From Halicephalobus mephisto (lineage: Eukaryota > Nematoda > Chromadorea > Rhabditida > Panagrolaimidae): a stretch of DNA of 64,000 nt. The stretch lies in NCBI GenBank assembly GCA_009193035.1, contig SWDT01000187.1:156987-220986 (forward strand), given 5' to 3'. Within the stretch, counting starts at the first letter, position 1. Each line of letters begins with the position of its first letter. Of the stretch, positions 11,821 through 21,929 are shown in pieces. Made by a program: the position numbers and the translations under genes. The notes beneath the pieces are model-generated. The model was not told where the DNA came from. It was given only the letters and a program-made list of their open reading frames with translations, and made no database searches.

Positions 11821-12124
11821 CTATTTATTCCCATATCGCACATTCAAAGTTCACAAACAATACTAAAGTTAAACCCTTGTACCTTTGATCCAACTCATCC
11901 TTCGGTGGGTGCGAGTTTTCTGTTCCTAGGACCTTGGGATTCTTCTTATCATCTAGCTTGTCTTTGGTCAACCGGGCCTCTAATGAGAGATATCCAGAGG
12001 GCTTCGCTTCTTTAGTCTACAAGCAGCTTGCGAGTCAGACTTCTAGCTGCCGGTCTTCGGTCGGGAATCGAACCCGGGTCTCGTGAATTTGAATTCACAT
12101 ATACTACCATTGTACTATCCGAGG
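11821..12124 (-). mobile_element. tRNA-derived SINE with 16-bp target-site duplication
   Basis: The same 16 bases, ACAAGTAGTAATTTTT, lie at 11805-11820 and 12125-12140, flanking a 304-bp insert. On the minus strand the insert starts with a tRNA-like head (about 12125-12054): 5' acceptor strand TCCTCGG, an A-box-like TAGTACAATGGTAG, a B box GGTTCGATTCC, and a 3' acceptor strand CCGAAGA that pairs with the 5' strand at all but one position. The presumed anticodon stem has only a six-base loop, so it is a tRNA relic and not a working tRNA. A tRNA-unrelated body of about 230 bp follows and ends GGGAATAAATAG. The intact duplication points to a fairly recent insertion. Confidence 0.85.
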
Positions 12125-12288
12125 ACAAGTAGTAATTTTTTACAGTTTTTGTGTTCATGGCTGTCTTCGGAAGTAAAATATCGAATTCGAAATATTTCCC
12201 TATTTGATTAATATTTTACGGATTGCCTAATTTGAGATGATTCCCGAAATTCGTCTCTTTGCCGGACAGTCAATTGATGAAGGATTGT

Positions 12289-12450
12289 TTACTTTCGCGG
12301 CTGATCCTTTTTAGCTTGTGAAATCCTTGCAAACAAGTCTTTCATCCAATTGACAGTTGAGCCCATGAGGTCGTCCTCTTTACTGTTTGCGATCCATGTT
12401 GGGAAGTCAGTCAAATCATCGTCCTCGTTATTGACAAATGCAAGCCCCAT
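12289..12450 (-). CDS. Small ORF antisense to the bHLH gene start (53 aa)
   Basis: An uninterrupted frame runs from ATG at 12450 to TAA at 12289 and encodes 53 residues beginning MGLAFVNNEDDDLTDFPTWI and ending in a basic KKDQPRK. It has an acidic N-terminal half, a WMKDLFARIS helix and mixed codon use like the nearby real exons. It lies in a stretch that is less AT-rich than the spacer. It may be a small gene, or the last exon of a gene whose upstream exons I cannot find: AAATCAG lies just upstream as a possible acceptor. It overlaps the first exon of the bHLH gene by 13 bp on the other strand. I recognise no family. It could also be chance. Confidence 0.35.
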   Translation of the reverse strand: MGLAFVNNEDDDLTDFPTWIANSKEDDLMGSTVNWMKDLFARISQAKKDQPRK

Positions 12451-13866
12451 CTACTGATTTTATTTCGGCTTTTTGTTATGGATCTACTTTACAATCTACT
12501 ATCAACGCCGCTAATCTACTCAGAGCCCAAACTGGTAAGGATAAAAATCTAACAAATTCCAATGTACCCTATAGGTCCCTCTGGAACCCGACCAGTAAGA
12601 ACATTTTTTTACAAATAATTCATTTTATAAAATTCTCTAATAATAATTTAAAAAATAAAATAATTTTAATGAATTTTCTTACACTATATTTTTTTAAATT
12701 TTTTAGTGCGAAATTTCATTCATATTAGTAAATGAAAAAATTTACCTCAATATTCAGAATCTTTCATAATAAAATTTGATTTCATTTTTAAATGTTTTTG
12801 TGCAAAATTTTACTTCTACTTGGAAACTAGTAAAGTCTTCAGGAATTACTGTACTGAAACGTGATTTCGCTTTTCCTTAAGTTGTTTTAACTCGAAATTT
12901 TACTGATATTAGTAAATGAAAAAATTTACCTTAATATTCAGAATCTTTCATAATAAAATTTGATTTTTATTTTAAATGTTTTTGTGCAAAATTTTACTCC
13001 TATTGACAAATAAATTTCTGTTTTTTGAAAATTTTCATAGTGGAAGTCATTTTTGTTTTTTTTGTTGAGTTTTGTGCAAAATTTTACTAGTAGTAAAAAA
13101 ACAATTTGTTTATATTCATTAGACCTTTGTGATGAGAATTAATATTTTCCATGAAAATTACCTTCAACACTGCTCATTACTGTAATTAATTCAAAAAAAT
13201 GACTATTTTTATTATCTTCAAATTTTTTTTACAAAAATTAATTTTTTTTATATAAAAAAATACAAATTTTTTATAATAAAAATTAATTTTTTTTATATAA
13301 AAAAGTATAAATTTTTTGTTACAAAATTTTAAATCGTAAAAATTTATGAAATTCAATAATCTCAAAAAGAAAATTCTAATTTTTTTACAATATAACAATA
13401 TCTACAGTAATCTAATTTTTTTTCAGGAGTAGCTACTCTGTCGTTCCAACAACCCCAATTGGAGACCCAAAGCCGTTCCAAAAAAGACAAAAAAATTTCT
13501 CCTTTTGATCCTGAGGCGATTGTTCCGCTTCCAACTCAACTAAACGAATTCAAAGCTAGGAATTTCGGAACGACCATCTGGAGAAGGAACGAAAGAGAAA
13601 GATACAGAGTCAGATGCGTCAATGATGCCTACGACAACCTCAGACAAGTCCTGCCTTTCGATGAAGAAGAAAAAAGACTAAGTAAAGTCGAGACTCTCCG
13701 ATTGGCTATTATCTACATCAAGCATCTCGACAAAATGCTCCTGGAACCCGGACACGAACAACGCTGTGCGTGTTTCGTCGAGTTCCAGGCTCAGTTGCTG
13801 GAGAGCGAAGTTAAGAGGATCGACCAGAGGCTCTCCATGAGCGGAAGGGATTCAGATGAAAGCTAA
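12438..13866 (+). CDS. Achaete-scute-type bHLH transcription factor (ASCL3/4/5, hlh-6-like)
   Basis: Two exons, 12438-12534 and 13427-13866, join in phase (ACTG|GTAAGG to TTTTTTTTCAG|GAGTAG) and give 178 residues. The bHLH domain is at about residues 83-135. The basic region is RRNERERYRVRCVN, helix 1 is DAYDNLRQVLP, the loop is DEEEKR, and helix 2 is LSKVETLRLAIIYIKHLDKML. The RERxRVRCVN and KRLSKVETLRxAIxYIKHL residues fit the achaete-scute superfamily, nearest the ASCL3/4/5 branch that includes nematode HLH-6, a gland-cell regulator. Such proteins bind E-boxes as heterodimers with an E protein in the nucleus. A 20-nt candidate exon at 12575-12594 has good splice signals, but including it brings a stop at the next junction, so I left it out. 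The N-terminal exon is less certain than the domain. Confidence 0.8.
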
Positions 13867-14631
13867 GAAATAAGAAAATCTGCATTTTAAGTCGATGACT
13901 GGGTCGATGGAGGGGTTGGATAATTGTGTAAATTTTTATTATTTTCATTTTTTTGTAAATTAAGTAATAACTAATAAATCTTCTAGAAGAAAATGTTTTT
14001 CTTGATGGGCATCTTAGGAGACAACTCGACAGATATGTTGATGGATACCTTGATGAAGATCTCGATGGACGTGTTGATGTGCACTTTGATAAATAAATTT
14101 ATAAATATCTCAGTCGGTGATTTAATAGGAACTTTCTTAGTCTTTCAAAATGGATCGCGATAAACAACTTGATAGAGATCTTGATGGATGTGTTGATGGA
14201 CGCCTTAATGCATATCTTGGTGGATTTCCTAATTAACTTTCCGAAGATTACTGCAATGAACACTTTAGTTAATTTCATTTTTAACCTAGAAACATTTGTT
14301 CATAATTTTTTTTTGCAAAAGAATTGCTCATCCATCAAAAACGTTTCAAAAGTTGTTATTTTTTGAAACTCTTCAGTACTTTTGAAATCGCCCCCAGGAC
14401 ATTTCTCGAGAAATCCAAACACTGACTCATTCATCCTCTTGCCGGCTGTCTTGACTTATTTATCAGTAACAAACAGCAAAATCCATCGAAGCGACATGTG
14501 TTGCGAACTGGCCAGTGATTAATGACTTTTTGGATTTGTTGCTGAATTTTAAGATCCGCCTTTTTGTTTAAATCTTTCAAAAGCCTTCAAAAGATTGGAT
14601 AAACTTTATTCGTGTTACTTGGCAAAGAATC
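13867..14631. repeat. Spacer with 12-bp-period minisatellite (about 14000-14240)
   Basis: Variants of TTGATGGAYNNN repeat with a 12-bp period (GTTGATGGATACCTTGATGA, GATGGACGTGTTGATG). The pattern breaks off and resumes near 14170-14225. A frame at 14169-14366 encodes repeated MD/IL residues purely from this array. The remaining 300 bp up to the galectin start hold no feature I recognise beyond its likely promoter. Confidence 0.6.
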
Positions 14632-16838
14632 ATGAAAACTGGTAAGTTTTTTGAGAAATTTTTTATTTTAAAAAATTATTTTTAAGCTGTTTTCTTTGTT
14701 CTCCTGGGCTTGGCCCTGGCCTACCCGAACCCCGACGACTCCGGAGCCCCCGAAGTCCCCCCGACCAACCCGGGCCCTGAGAAGACTCGGGAACAGAAGT
14801 ACAAAATGTACGTCGGAGAACAGGATTACCTTCTTCCGTTCAAGACCAGAATTTCCGAACCTTTCAAAGACGGCCATACTATCCATGCCCTCGGGGTTAT
14901 TTCCTCTGATCCGAAAAGAATCGACTTCAACTTCCACAAAGGAGGTCGTGACGATGATGACATGCCTCTCCATTTGAGCATCAGATTCACCGAGGGAATT
15001 TTCGCAGGAAAAATCGTCTACAACACCTTCAAGGACGGAAACTGGTCCGAAAACGAACAACGAATCTCTTCTCCTTACAAGGCCAATGAGGAATTCGACA
15101 TTCGTGTCAGGATCAACAACGGAAAATTCGTCATCTACGGTAATAGACAAGAAATCGGAACTTTCGAGCAAAGAATGAGTCTCGAAGGGATCGACCATGT
15201 TTCAATCGAAGGAGATTTGGTCAAACTTCGTGTCTTCCATTACGGTGGAACCAACTTCCCTGTACCGTATACTGCAATCGCTAAAATCATGCCAGGAAAG
15301 AGATTGGACATCAGTGGAATCCCCAAGGGAAAGAGAGTCAATGTGAACCTCTACAGAAAGAACGGAGAATATGCTCTACATATCTCCATCAGATACAACG
15401 AAGGCGTCATCGTCAGAAACGCCATGAAGGGCAACGAGTGGGGCAAGGAGGAGAGAGAAGGAGAATTCAACCTTCGTGACGGAGAAATGTAAGTCTTTAG
15501 AATCAGGAAACAGAATTTTAAACATCTTAAAAAAGTTGTTGAACACATTAGAAAAAATCGCAATTTTTGTATATTATTACACACAAAAAAGTAGATTAAA
15601 ACAACTCTAATATATCAGATACATTATATCCAATATATTCAATATATCCATATATCAATGTATCGATATATCAATATATTGAATATAATACAGTGATATC
15701 AACTTAGTGTATCTGATGTATCAGAGTCGGTTTAATGTATTCGTATATGAAATGTAATACATCGATATCAACTTCATATATCGATGCATTATGATATATC
15801 TGATACATCAGAGCTGCTTTAATGTATCAGATATATTATATTCAATGCACTGAAATCAACTTAATATATCCATACATTGAATATAACGTATGTGATACAT
15901 CGTAGCTGTTTTAAAGTATCCATAAATTATATATCATGTACCCACTTTTTGTCTGAGGATAGTTTTTAGTGTCTTAAGAATAGGAGGGGAATAATCTGGA
16001 TATATAGGCAAAAAAGCACTAAGGAACAAACTACTGCGAAAGCACGTCATCCCGTTCGATCTGGCCAGGACAAAATAGAAAACAAATGAGGGAGTGATGA
16101 CAATCGTGTTTGAGAAATTGTAAACAAACACCGTTTTTGCGGGTTATTTTGGAATTTTTCTTTCTACTCCATCTGTAGAATGAATAAAACTAATCAAATC
16201 AAGGGGGTTCCGTGTCGATAGGGGTCAAACCAGGGTGAAAGCACGCCATCCCGTCCGATCTGGCCAGTGAAACGCCCTAGGGCTCGATTAGTACTTGGAT
16301 CGGAGACGTCCTGGGAATCTCCAGTGCTCCTAGCTTCAATTTTTGTGGAGAAACAGTCGGGTTTGCTAGAAAGCAAAAAACAATGTGGAAATTATAGGCA
16401 GTTAGATGTGCTGGGAAGAGTTATTTTTGCACTTTTTGCTGCACATGTTTTTTTCGATTTTGCAGAAAAAAAATTAAAAATATTCTGGATTAGAAGATTA
16501 AAGGACGCTGGGGATTGAACTATTATAGCATTTATCCGGGTATTTAAACACTGTAAAAGGTGATAAGTACTCGGATCAGAGACGGCTCAGGAACCTAGGG
16601 TGTTTTTAGTTTTGTCTTTTACCCAAAACTGAAATCCACCCATCGCCCAAATATCGACTTCTAATGGGTCTTTTTCAGCTTCGATTTGACCATCATCAAC
16701 GAATCCTTCAGCTTCCAGATCTTCACAAATGGAAAACGATTCGCCACTTTTGCCCATCGCGGACCTGCTACCGACATCGAAACCATGGAAATCGACGGAA
16801 ATGTCGAAATCCACTCTGTCTCGATCGGCAACATCTAA
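14632..16838 (+). CDS. Secreted tandem-repeat galectin
   Basis: Exons 14632-14641, 14687-15488 and 16679-16838 join in phase and give 323 residues. The split start codes for a signal peptide, MKTAVFFVLLGLALA, followed by a Pro-rich linker. Two galectin carbohydrate-recognition domains follow (about 45-185 and 190-323). The first keeps the sugar-contact pattern LHLSIRF...N...W...E.R, and the second keeps YALHISIRY...RN...EWGKEER. Galectins bind beta-galactosides. Most leave cells without a signal peptide, so the clear signal here implies classical secretion, perhaps to the gut lumen or cuticle (inference). Intron 2 (15489-16678) is unusually long and holds a 5S rRNA gene and a palindromic tandem repeat. 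Codons are GC-ending, suggesting strong expression. Confidence 0.92.
15600..15935. repeat. ATCGATAT-type palindromic tandem repeat, array 1
   Basis: Within galectin intron 2. Loose units of about 65-75 bp are built from TATATCAATATAT/TATCGATATATC stretches, ACTGATATCAACTTA and ATGTATCAGA. The same family forms a larger array at 17210-17770 in the next gene. Confidence 0.6.
16033..16070 (+). pseudogene. 5S rRNA 5'-half fragment
   Basis: GCACGTCATCCCGTTCGATC followed by TGGCCAG matches positions about 25-50 of 5S rRNA with a few changes. The 3' half is missing here, but a matching 3' half lies at 16563-16602. Confidence 0.65.
16217..16335 (+). rRNA. 5S rRNA gene (intact-looking)
   Basis: The 119-nt length equals that of nematode 5S rRNA. 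Conserved blocks are in the right places: GCACGCCATCCCGTCCGATC then TGGC, TTAGTACTTGGATCGGAGAC, and CCTGGGAATC. The terminal stem pairs GATAGG with CCTAGC with a single mismatch. Several stem bases differ from the Caenorhabditis sequence on both sides in a pair-preserving way. The internal control region is kept and a short T run (TTTTT) follows within 10 bp, as expected for an RNA polymerase III terminator. Loop E and helix II carry more changes, so it may be a variant or an ageing copy. It lies on the same strand as the galectin gene, inside its intron. Confidence 0.75.
16563..16602 (+). pseudogene. 5S rRNA 3'-half fragment
   Basis: AAGTACTCGGATCAGAGACG followed by GCTCAGGAACCTAGG matches 5S positions about 70-108 with scattered changes. 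It is diverged relative to the intact copy 230 bp upstream. Confidence 0.65.
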
Positions 16839-17004
16839 TTTAATCTTCGACTAATTTCCCTAGTTCAAATTCGAACAAAAATTTTCCATTGAAAATTAAT
16901 GATCACCAAAATTTTGGAATTTTATTTTTTATTTTTTAAAATTAGTCATAGAAATTTAAAAAGCGTCTAAAAATAATAAATTTTTTGATTTCTTAGAGCA
17001 AAGA

Positions 17005-20000
17005 ATGTTCTTGATTGATTGTTTCGAGAAGAGTCTTCTTCTGAATCTTGTTTGTTTAATTTTCGTGACGGGATTCAGATGGGAACCGTTGAACGTAGGC
17101 TTGGCCAGGCCTGCAAACACGAAGGACCTGCCCGACAAAATGATGGTAGGAGTTCTTAAAATTAAATTTGCTTTTACAGTAACTACATGCGAAAAAAACC
17201 ATTAAAACGGTTCTAATGTATTAGATATGTTATATCCAATCCACTGATATCAGTTTATTGTATCAATACATTGAATATAGTGTATTCAGTAAATGAGAGC
17301 TGTTTCAATATATCGATGTATTATATTCAATGTACTGATGTCAGTTTAGTGTATCCAATACATCAGCGTTGTTTCAATATATCGATGTATTACATACAAC
17401 GCGCTGATTTCAGTTTAGTGTACCCAATACATCAGTGTTGTTTCAATATATCGATGTATTACATACAACGCGCTGATTTCAGTTTAGTGTATCCAATACA
17501 TCAGCATTATTTCAATATATCAATATATTATATTCAATGTACTGATGTCAGTTTAGTGTATCCAATACATCAGCATTATTTCAATATATCGATATATTAC
17601 ATACAATGTACTGATTTCAGTTTAGTGTATCTAATACATCAGTGTTGTTTCAATATATCGATGTATTACATACAACGCTCCAATATTAACTTAATATATC
17701 GACATATTGAATACAATATATCCGATATATCATAGCCGTTTTAATGTATTCATACATTATATACTATGTTCTTATTTTTGTGTATAAAATTCTGTAGGAA
17801 CTTAAAAAAAGTATGAGAATCTGATGTAGGATTCTGGCAATTCATATCCAGAGAATTTCGGAAATGTTTTTATTTCTACACACAAAAATGTAACTTTTGG
17901 CACAGTAAAAAATAGAAATAATTAATATTATGTTTTAATTTTTGTCACAAATACTAAATATTCATGAAAAATGTAACAATTTTGTCAAATTTCGTAATTG
18001 TTACAGAACCAAAAATTACACTTTTTGTTTGTATGACTAATTTCTCAAATGTCTTCTGGGACCTTCCAGAATCTATTCAAGGGTTCTGTAACTATCTAGA
18101 ATCTCATGAAGACCTAAAAAATTTCGAAATTCAATAGGAATTTTAAATTAACATCTAAAATTTCAGATTATCGAAATTTTTAGAAAATTTTATATTTTTT
18201 TTAAATTTTGAATTTTTTAAAACTTTTATATTTTTTAAAATTTGTATGATTAAAATTATTTCCAATTTTCTGGAATCCTCCAAAATTAAATGAAAATTAA
18301 AAAAGAATTTTTCACAAAATAATTTCGACACGAATTTTTAAAATTAAAAAATTTCAAACATTAATTTTCAGAGAGGCCTCGATGACGCCATTAATTCTCT
18401 AAATAAATTCATTTTCGTCAGGATTCCAGAACATGAAGAAATTTCCATCAGCCGAGAATCCATTTTTCAATGTTCGAAAAATCGGAATTTCGAAACTGAT
18501 TTAATCATGATTGAAAAATTTCTCGGAAAATACAGTATTACGAAACACGATATTTCTCACAGACTTCTGGATCTGACAAAAACTGGAATTAATTTTTTGT
18601 TATTTTTGACAACGGATTCTGAACACTGTAGACAGGACCCTTTCATGTTGGCCGGGGCCAGTCCCTGTATGGAGCCCAACGGGAAACTTTCGATTTTCGT
18701 TCCGAGACCCATTTGTGGCAAACTGATCATCTGTCTCCAGAATCCTGTCTGGAAAAATTTCGCATCTAGTTTTGACTTGTTCCGACACGAAATTATGCAT
18801 GCCCTCGGTTTCGGAACGATCAATCCGGACAAATACGGTCAATCCACGAAATCCGAAACCAGGAAATGGAACAACAACTTCGGACTGAAACCGGATGTCC
18901 ATGATGTCCACTATATGGATTTCAGTCTTAAAGCTACGGTAACTAAGAGTGAAGTTTTTGAATTTTACAGTATCCTTCCAGAAAGCAGCGAAGACCTACT
19001 TCAACTGTGACGACATCGTGGGAATCGAAGCCGAAAATAAAGAAAAAATTCATCTAAACGAATACATTTATGGAGTAAGTCGTTCGGATTACTGTATTTA
19101 TTAATTGTTAATACTACAGAATGAACTGATGACTCCTGTAGTTTCTAATGGTCCTAATTACTTTACTTACTTGAGTGCCTTAATTTTGGAATCCACTCAT
19201 TTGGGAAAAATGTGAGTTTTCGAAGTTTTTAATTTTTTGAAAAAAAAGTTTTTTTTATGAATTTTAACAAAGATTACTTTTTGAAACGAGTTGTATATAA
19301 TTTTGAAGGTCTTAAAATGCTGATTCAGAATCTGTATTTTATTTTTGCGGAATACTCTTTGAAATGAGGAAATTGGAATGAATGTGTGAAAATTCATTCA
19401 GTGGAATCTCGATATAACGCACCCAGGCTATAAGGCACGGTTTCAGTGGATTAGTTTGGCCCACATACAAATTTGCGAAAATTTATCCTCGCTATTACGC
19501 ACCCTCAATATGACACCCTAGGCTATAAGACACGATTTTAAGCAATTGTAGTCATATTCGACCCTCAATATAAGACACCCCACGATATAAGGCACGATTT
19601 TAAGGAATTTTAGTCATATTCGACCCTCGATATAAAACACCCCACGATATAAGACACGATTTTAAGGAATTTTAGTCATATTCGACCCTCGATATAAGGC
19701 ACCCCATGCTATAAGACACGATTTATCCGATCCTTTGAGGGTGCCTTATATCGAGATTCAACTGTATATCGAAAGTTGAGAAAACAAGGATATCTCTTAG
19801 TCGAAATTTAACGATTTTATTTTAGAGAAATTTGTTTTTTTTAATTTAAATAATTTTAATAAGTTTTTTTTGTAAACAAATATATTTTTATGCTGATTAC
19901 AACTATCTCATTGATTTTTCAAAAAACGATTACAAACATGAGAAACGTAGTTCTAAATTGAGATTTTCCAGATTATTTCATTCAAAAAGGGCATTCCGTA

Positions 20001-21236
20001 AAAACAGAATACAGATTCTGAATCAGAATTTTGAGACCTTCAAAGTGATATAATTCGTTTCAAGAAGATACTTTTACTAAAGTTCATTTTCTTGTTAGTT
20101 TATAATATTTAGGATCCTATTGAATGTTATGAAATTTCCGGGAAAATTATAAATATGTACAGGTTTTCTGAAATCACATTTAATTAAATGCAGTCAACAA
20201 GTAAAAATCTCTGATCACGATTTTCAAATTTTTCGATTCTAACTGAGTGCAATCAATGGTAGGATTGGAATCCAACGAAATTTTGATTATAACTGAATGT
20301 AACTGAATGTAATGAACGTACTAATACCTTTTCAACTAGAAACAAACATGGTTTAAACATGTTGATTACATTCAGTTACGATCAATTTTCTGTTAAATCG
20401 CAATTCTGTCATTGATTACATTCAGTTAGAATCAAGTAATGTGAAAATTGTGATCAGAGATTCTTACATGTTGATTACGTTCAGTTACGACCAATTTTTT
20501 GTTAGATCGCAATCCTGTCATTGATTACATTCAGTTAGAATCAAATAATGTGAAAATTGTGATCAGAGATTCTTGTTGATTCCATTCTGTTAGACGTGAT
20601 TTCAGAAAACTTGTATAAAGTTACATAATTTCCAGCTTTAACAAGAAAGATCTAAAAACCTATATGAAAATAATTTTCTTCATATTTTACAAATGTTTTT
20701 ATTGTTACAACAATTTGAGTTTGTTCTTTTAGTTCGTGGTACAAAACTAACAGAACCTCAGTGAAAATCGAATCTCGACATTACTGGTACGGTAGGAATT
20801 GGGGATGTTCCTTTGTCTTGGGTTCTTGCTACGACTACATGGCGACGAAACACACCAGGGACCAAGGCACGGCTTTTCCTTTCTGTGACGAAACGGATCT
20901 GAAGGACTACCTCTACTCGAGGAGACCGAAAAAAGTCTGTTTTTCGAACAGAAACGAAACAAAAATTGTGAAAGTCACGTGTAACTTGGTCAAGCAACTA
21001 GTCCAAACTGTCGGACAATTCAAGGTAAAATTAATTAAATAATTTAGAATTTTCAAATATTCCAGCCGAAACCATTGCTTCATCAATTTCCTCTTCTTCG
21101 AAGACTGCTAGATGGGGTCGGGTACCCGGTGTATGGATCGGACAGTTTCCACAGGTACTGTCCGATGGTAAAGGAACTTCTGGAAGACCAAATAAGGGAC
21201 CTACCGTTGAATGCCGAAATTGTTCCTTGTCCTTGA
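17005..21236 (+). CDS. M8-family (leishmanolysin-type) zinc metalloprotease
   Basis: Six exons join in phase: 17005-17145, 18372-18938, 18982-19074, 19120-19211, 20733-21024 and 21066-21236, giving about 451 residues. The start has a hydrophobic LLLNLVCLIFVTG segment (signal peptide or anchor). The catalytic helix is HEIMHALGFG at about residue 186, with zinc ligands H186 and H190 and catalytic E187. The third zinc histidine is probably H260 in KIHLNEYIYG, directly before the family signature NELMTP. Downstream are the usual Cys-bearing blocks (YWYGRNWGCSF, FPFCDE, YRYCP-like). M8 proteases act at the cell surface or outside the cell. The protein is shorter than leishmanolysin or invadolysin, mainly at the N-terminus, and an extra exon could hide in the 1.2-kb first intron. 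Two long introns hold repeats and DNA-element relics. Confidence 0.85.
17210..17770. repeat. ATCGATAT-type palindromic tandem repeat, array 2
   Basis: About seven units of about 72 bp in intron 1 of the metalloprotease gene. Each has CAATATATCGATGTATTAC, CTGATTTCAGTTTAGTGTA and CCAATACATCAG. Because the period is a multiple of three, one frame stays open for 154 codons (17271-17735) and encodes a 24-residue repeat; it has no other support as a gene. Confidence 0.8.
17879..18030. mobile_element. MITE-like element, copy 3
   Basis: Inverted ends ACAAAAATGTAACTTTTGG and CCAAAAATTACACTTTTTGT with the internal CACAAATACTAAATATTCATG. This is the same family as the copies at 484-640 and 734-884. It sits inside metalloprotease intron 1. 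Confidence 0.55.
19399..19764. mobile_element. DNA-transposon relic with CAGT(G/T)GAATCTCGATATAA ends
   Basis: The left end CAGTGGAATCTCGATATAAC matches the reverse complement of the right end (CAGTTGAATCTCGATATAAG). The inner part is made of about 60-bp units containing GATATAAGRCACGATTTTAAG. Ends of this kind occur in Tc1/mariner/pogo-type elements. There is no transposase. It lies in intron 4 of the metalloprotease gene. Confidence 0.65.
20160..20613. mobile_element. Tc1/mariner-type MITE with TA flanks
   Basis: The left end CAGGTTTTCTGAAATCAC and the right end (reverse complement CAAGTTTTCTGAAATCAC) are near-perfect inverted repeats. Both sides are flanked by TA, the target duplication of this superfamily. 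The interior carries several copies of GATTACATTCAGTTA in both orientations. There is no coding capacity. It lies in the same intron as the element at 19399-19764. Confidence 0.7.
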
Positions 21237-21477
21237 ATTTAGAAAATTGAATACATCAAATTTTGAATTTTCTTTATTATCCAACTTTTTGGATAACTTG
21301 TTCTATATATAGAATTGAATTTTCGAAACTGTAAATTTGTTCTTAGATTTGCGAAACGTGTACTTGATCGGGAAATTTCAGAATAATGATGTTGATTCAT
21401 TTCATAAATGCTTCAGATGACGTGAAATTAGAAGTTATACAATCTTGAAAATTGTTTTTATACATGAATTATTTCTG

Positions 21478-21840
21478 TTATGGTAGCGACTACTCTCGGG
21501 AGGTGTCTAAAACTAAGTTTAATTGATTACAAACTCAATGTTTACAAAACAACATGAAATTCTTATATAAACTACTACTGTAATCACTTCAGGGACCTTT
21601 GTAGTCGGAGTTAGTTTGCGTTTTGTTCTGTTTTATATTGGATTCTGGAAGACTTCAGAAGTTTATATTGTGTTGTGGTACCAACTACTCTTGGGAGGTG
21701 TCTAAAACTAAGTTTAATTGATTACAAACTCAACATTTACAAAACAACACAAAATTATACATGAAATTCCTATATAAACTACTACCGTAATCACCTCAGG
21801 GAACTTTATAGTTGAAACTAGTTCGCGTTTTGTGTTTATC
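21478..21840. repeat. Direct repeat, two copies about 195 bp apart
   Basis: Shared sequence includes GGGAGGTGTCTAAAACTAAG, TTTAATTGATTACAAACTCA and TATATAAACTACTAC. The second copy (from about 21672) has a small insertion. Function is unknown. Confidence 0.75.
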
Positions 21841-21929
21841 GTAATTATATAATGCTTTAAGTAATCGCAACGTATTATGTACTGTTTTATATCTTGTTTT
21901 ATCACAGTTGTTACAATTAGCATTTTCTC

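Noticed and set aside
12054..12125. tRNA gene
   Set aside because: A and B boxes and acceptor pairing are present, but the anticodon loop is six bases, one acceptor pair is mismatched, and the sequence is the head of a SINE with target duplication.
14169..14366. 65-codon ORF with repeated Met-Asp
   Set aside because: Produced by the 12-bp minisatellite.
17271..17735. 154-codon open frame on the plus strand
   Set aside because: It is entirely the 72-bp satellite; the period is divisible by three, so the frame stays open. No splice or start context, and the encoded 24-residue repeat has no other support.
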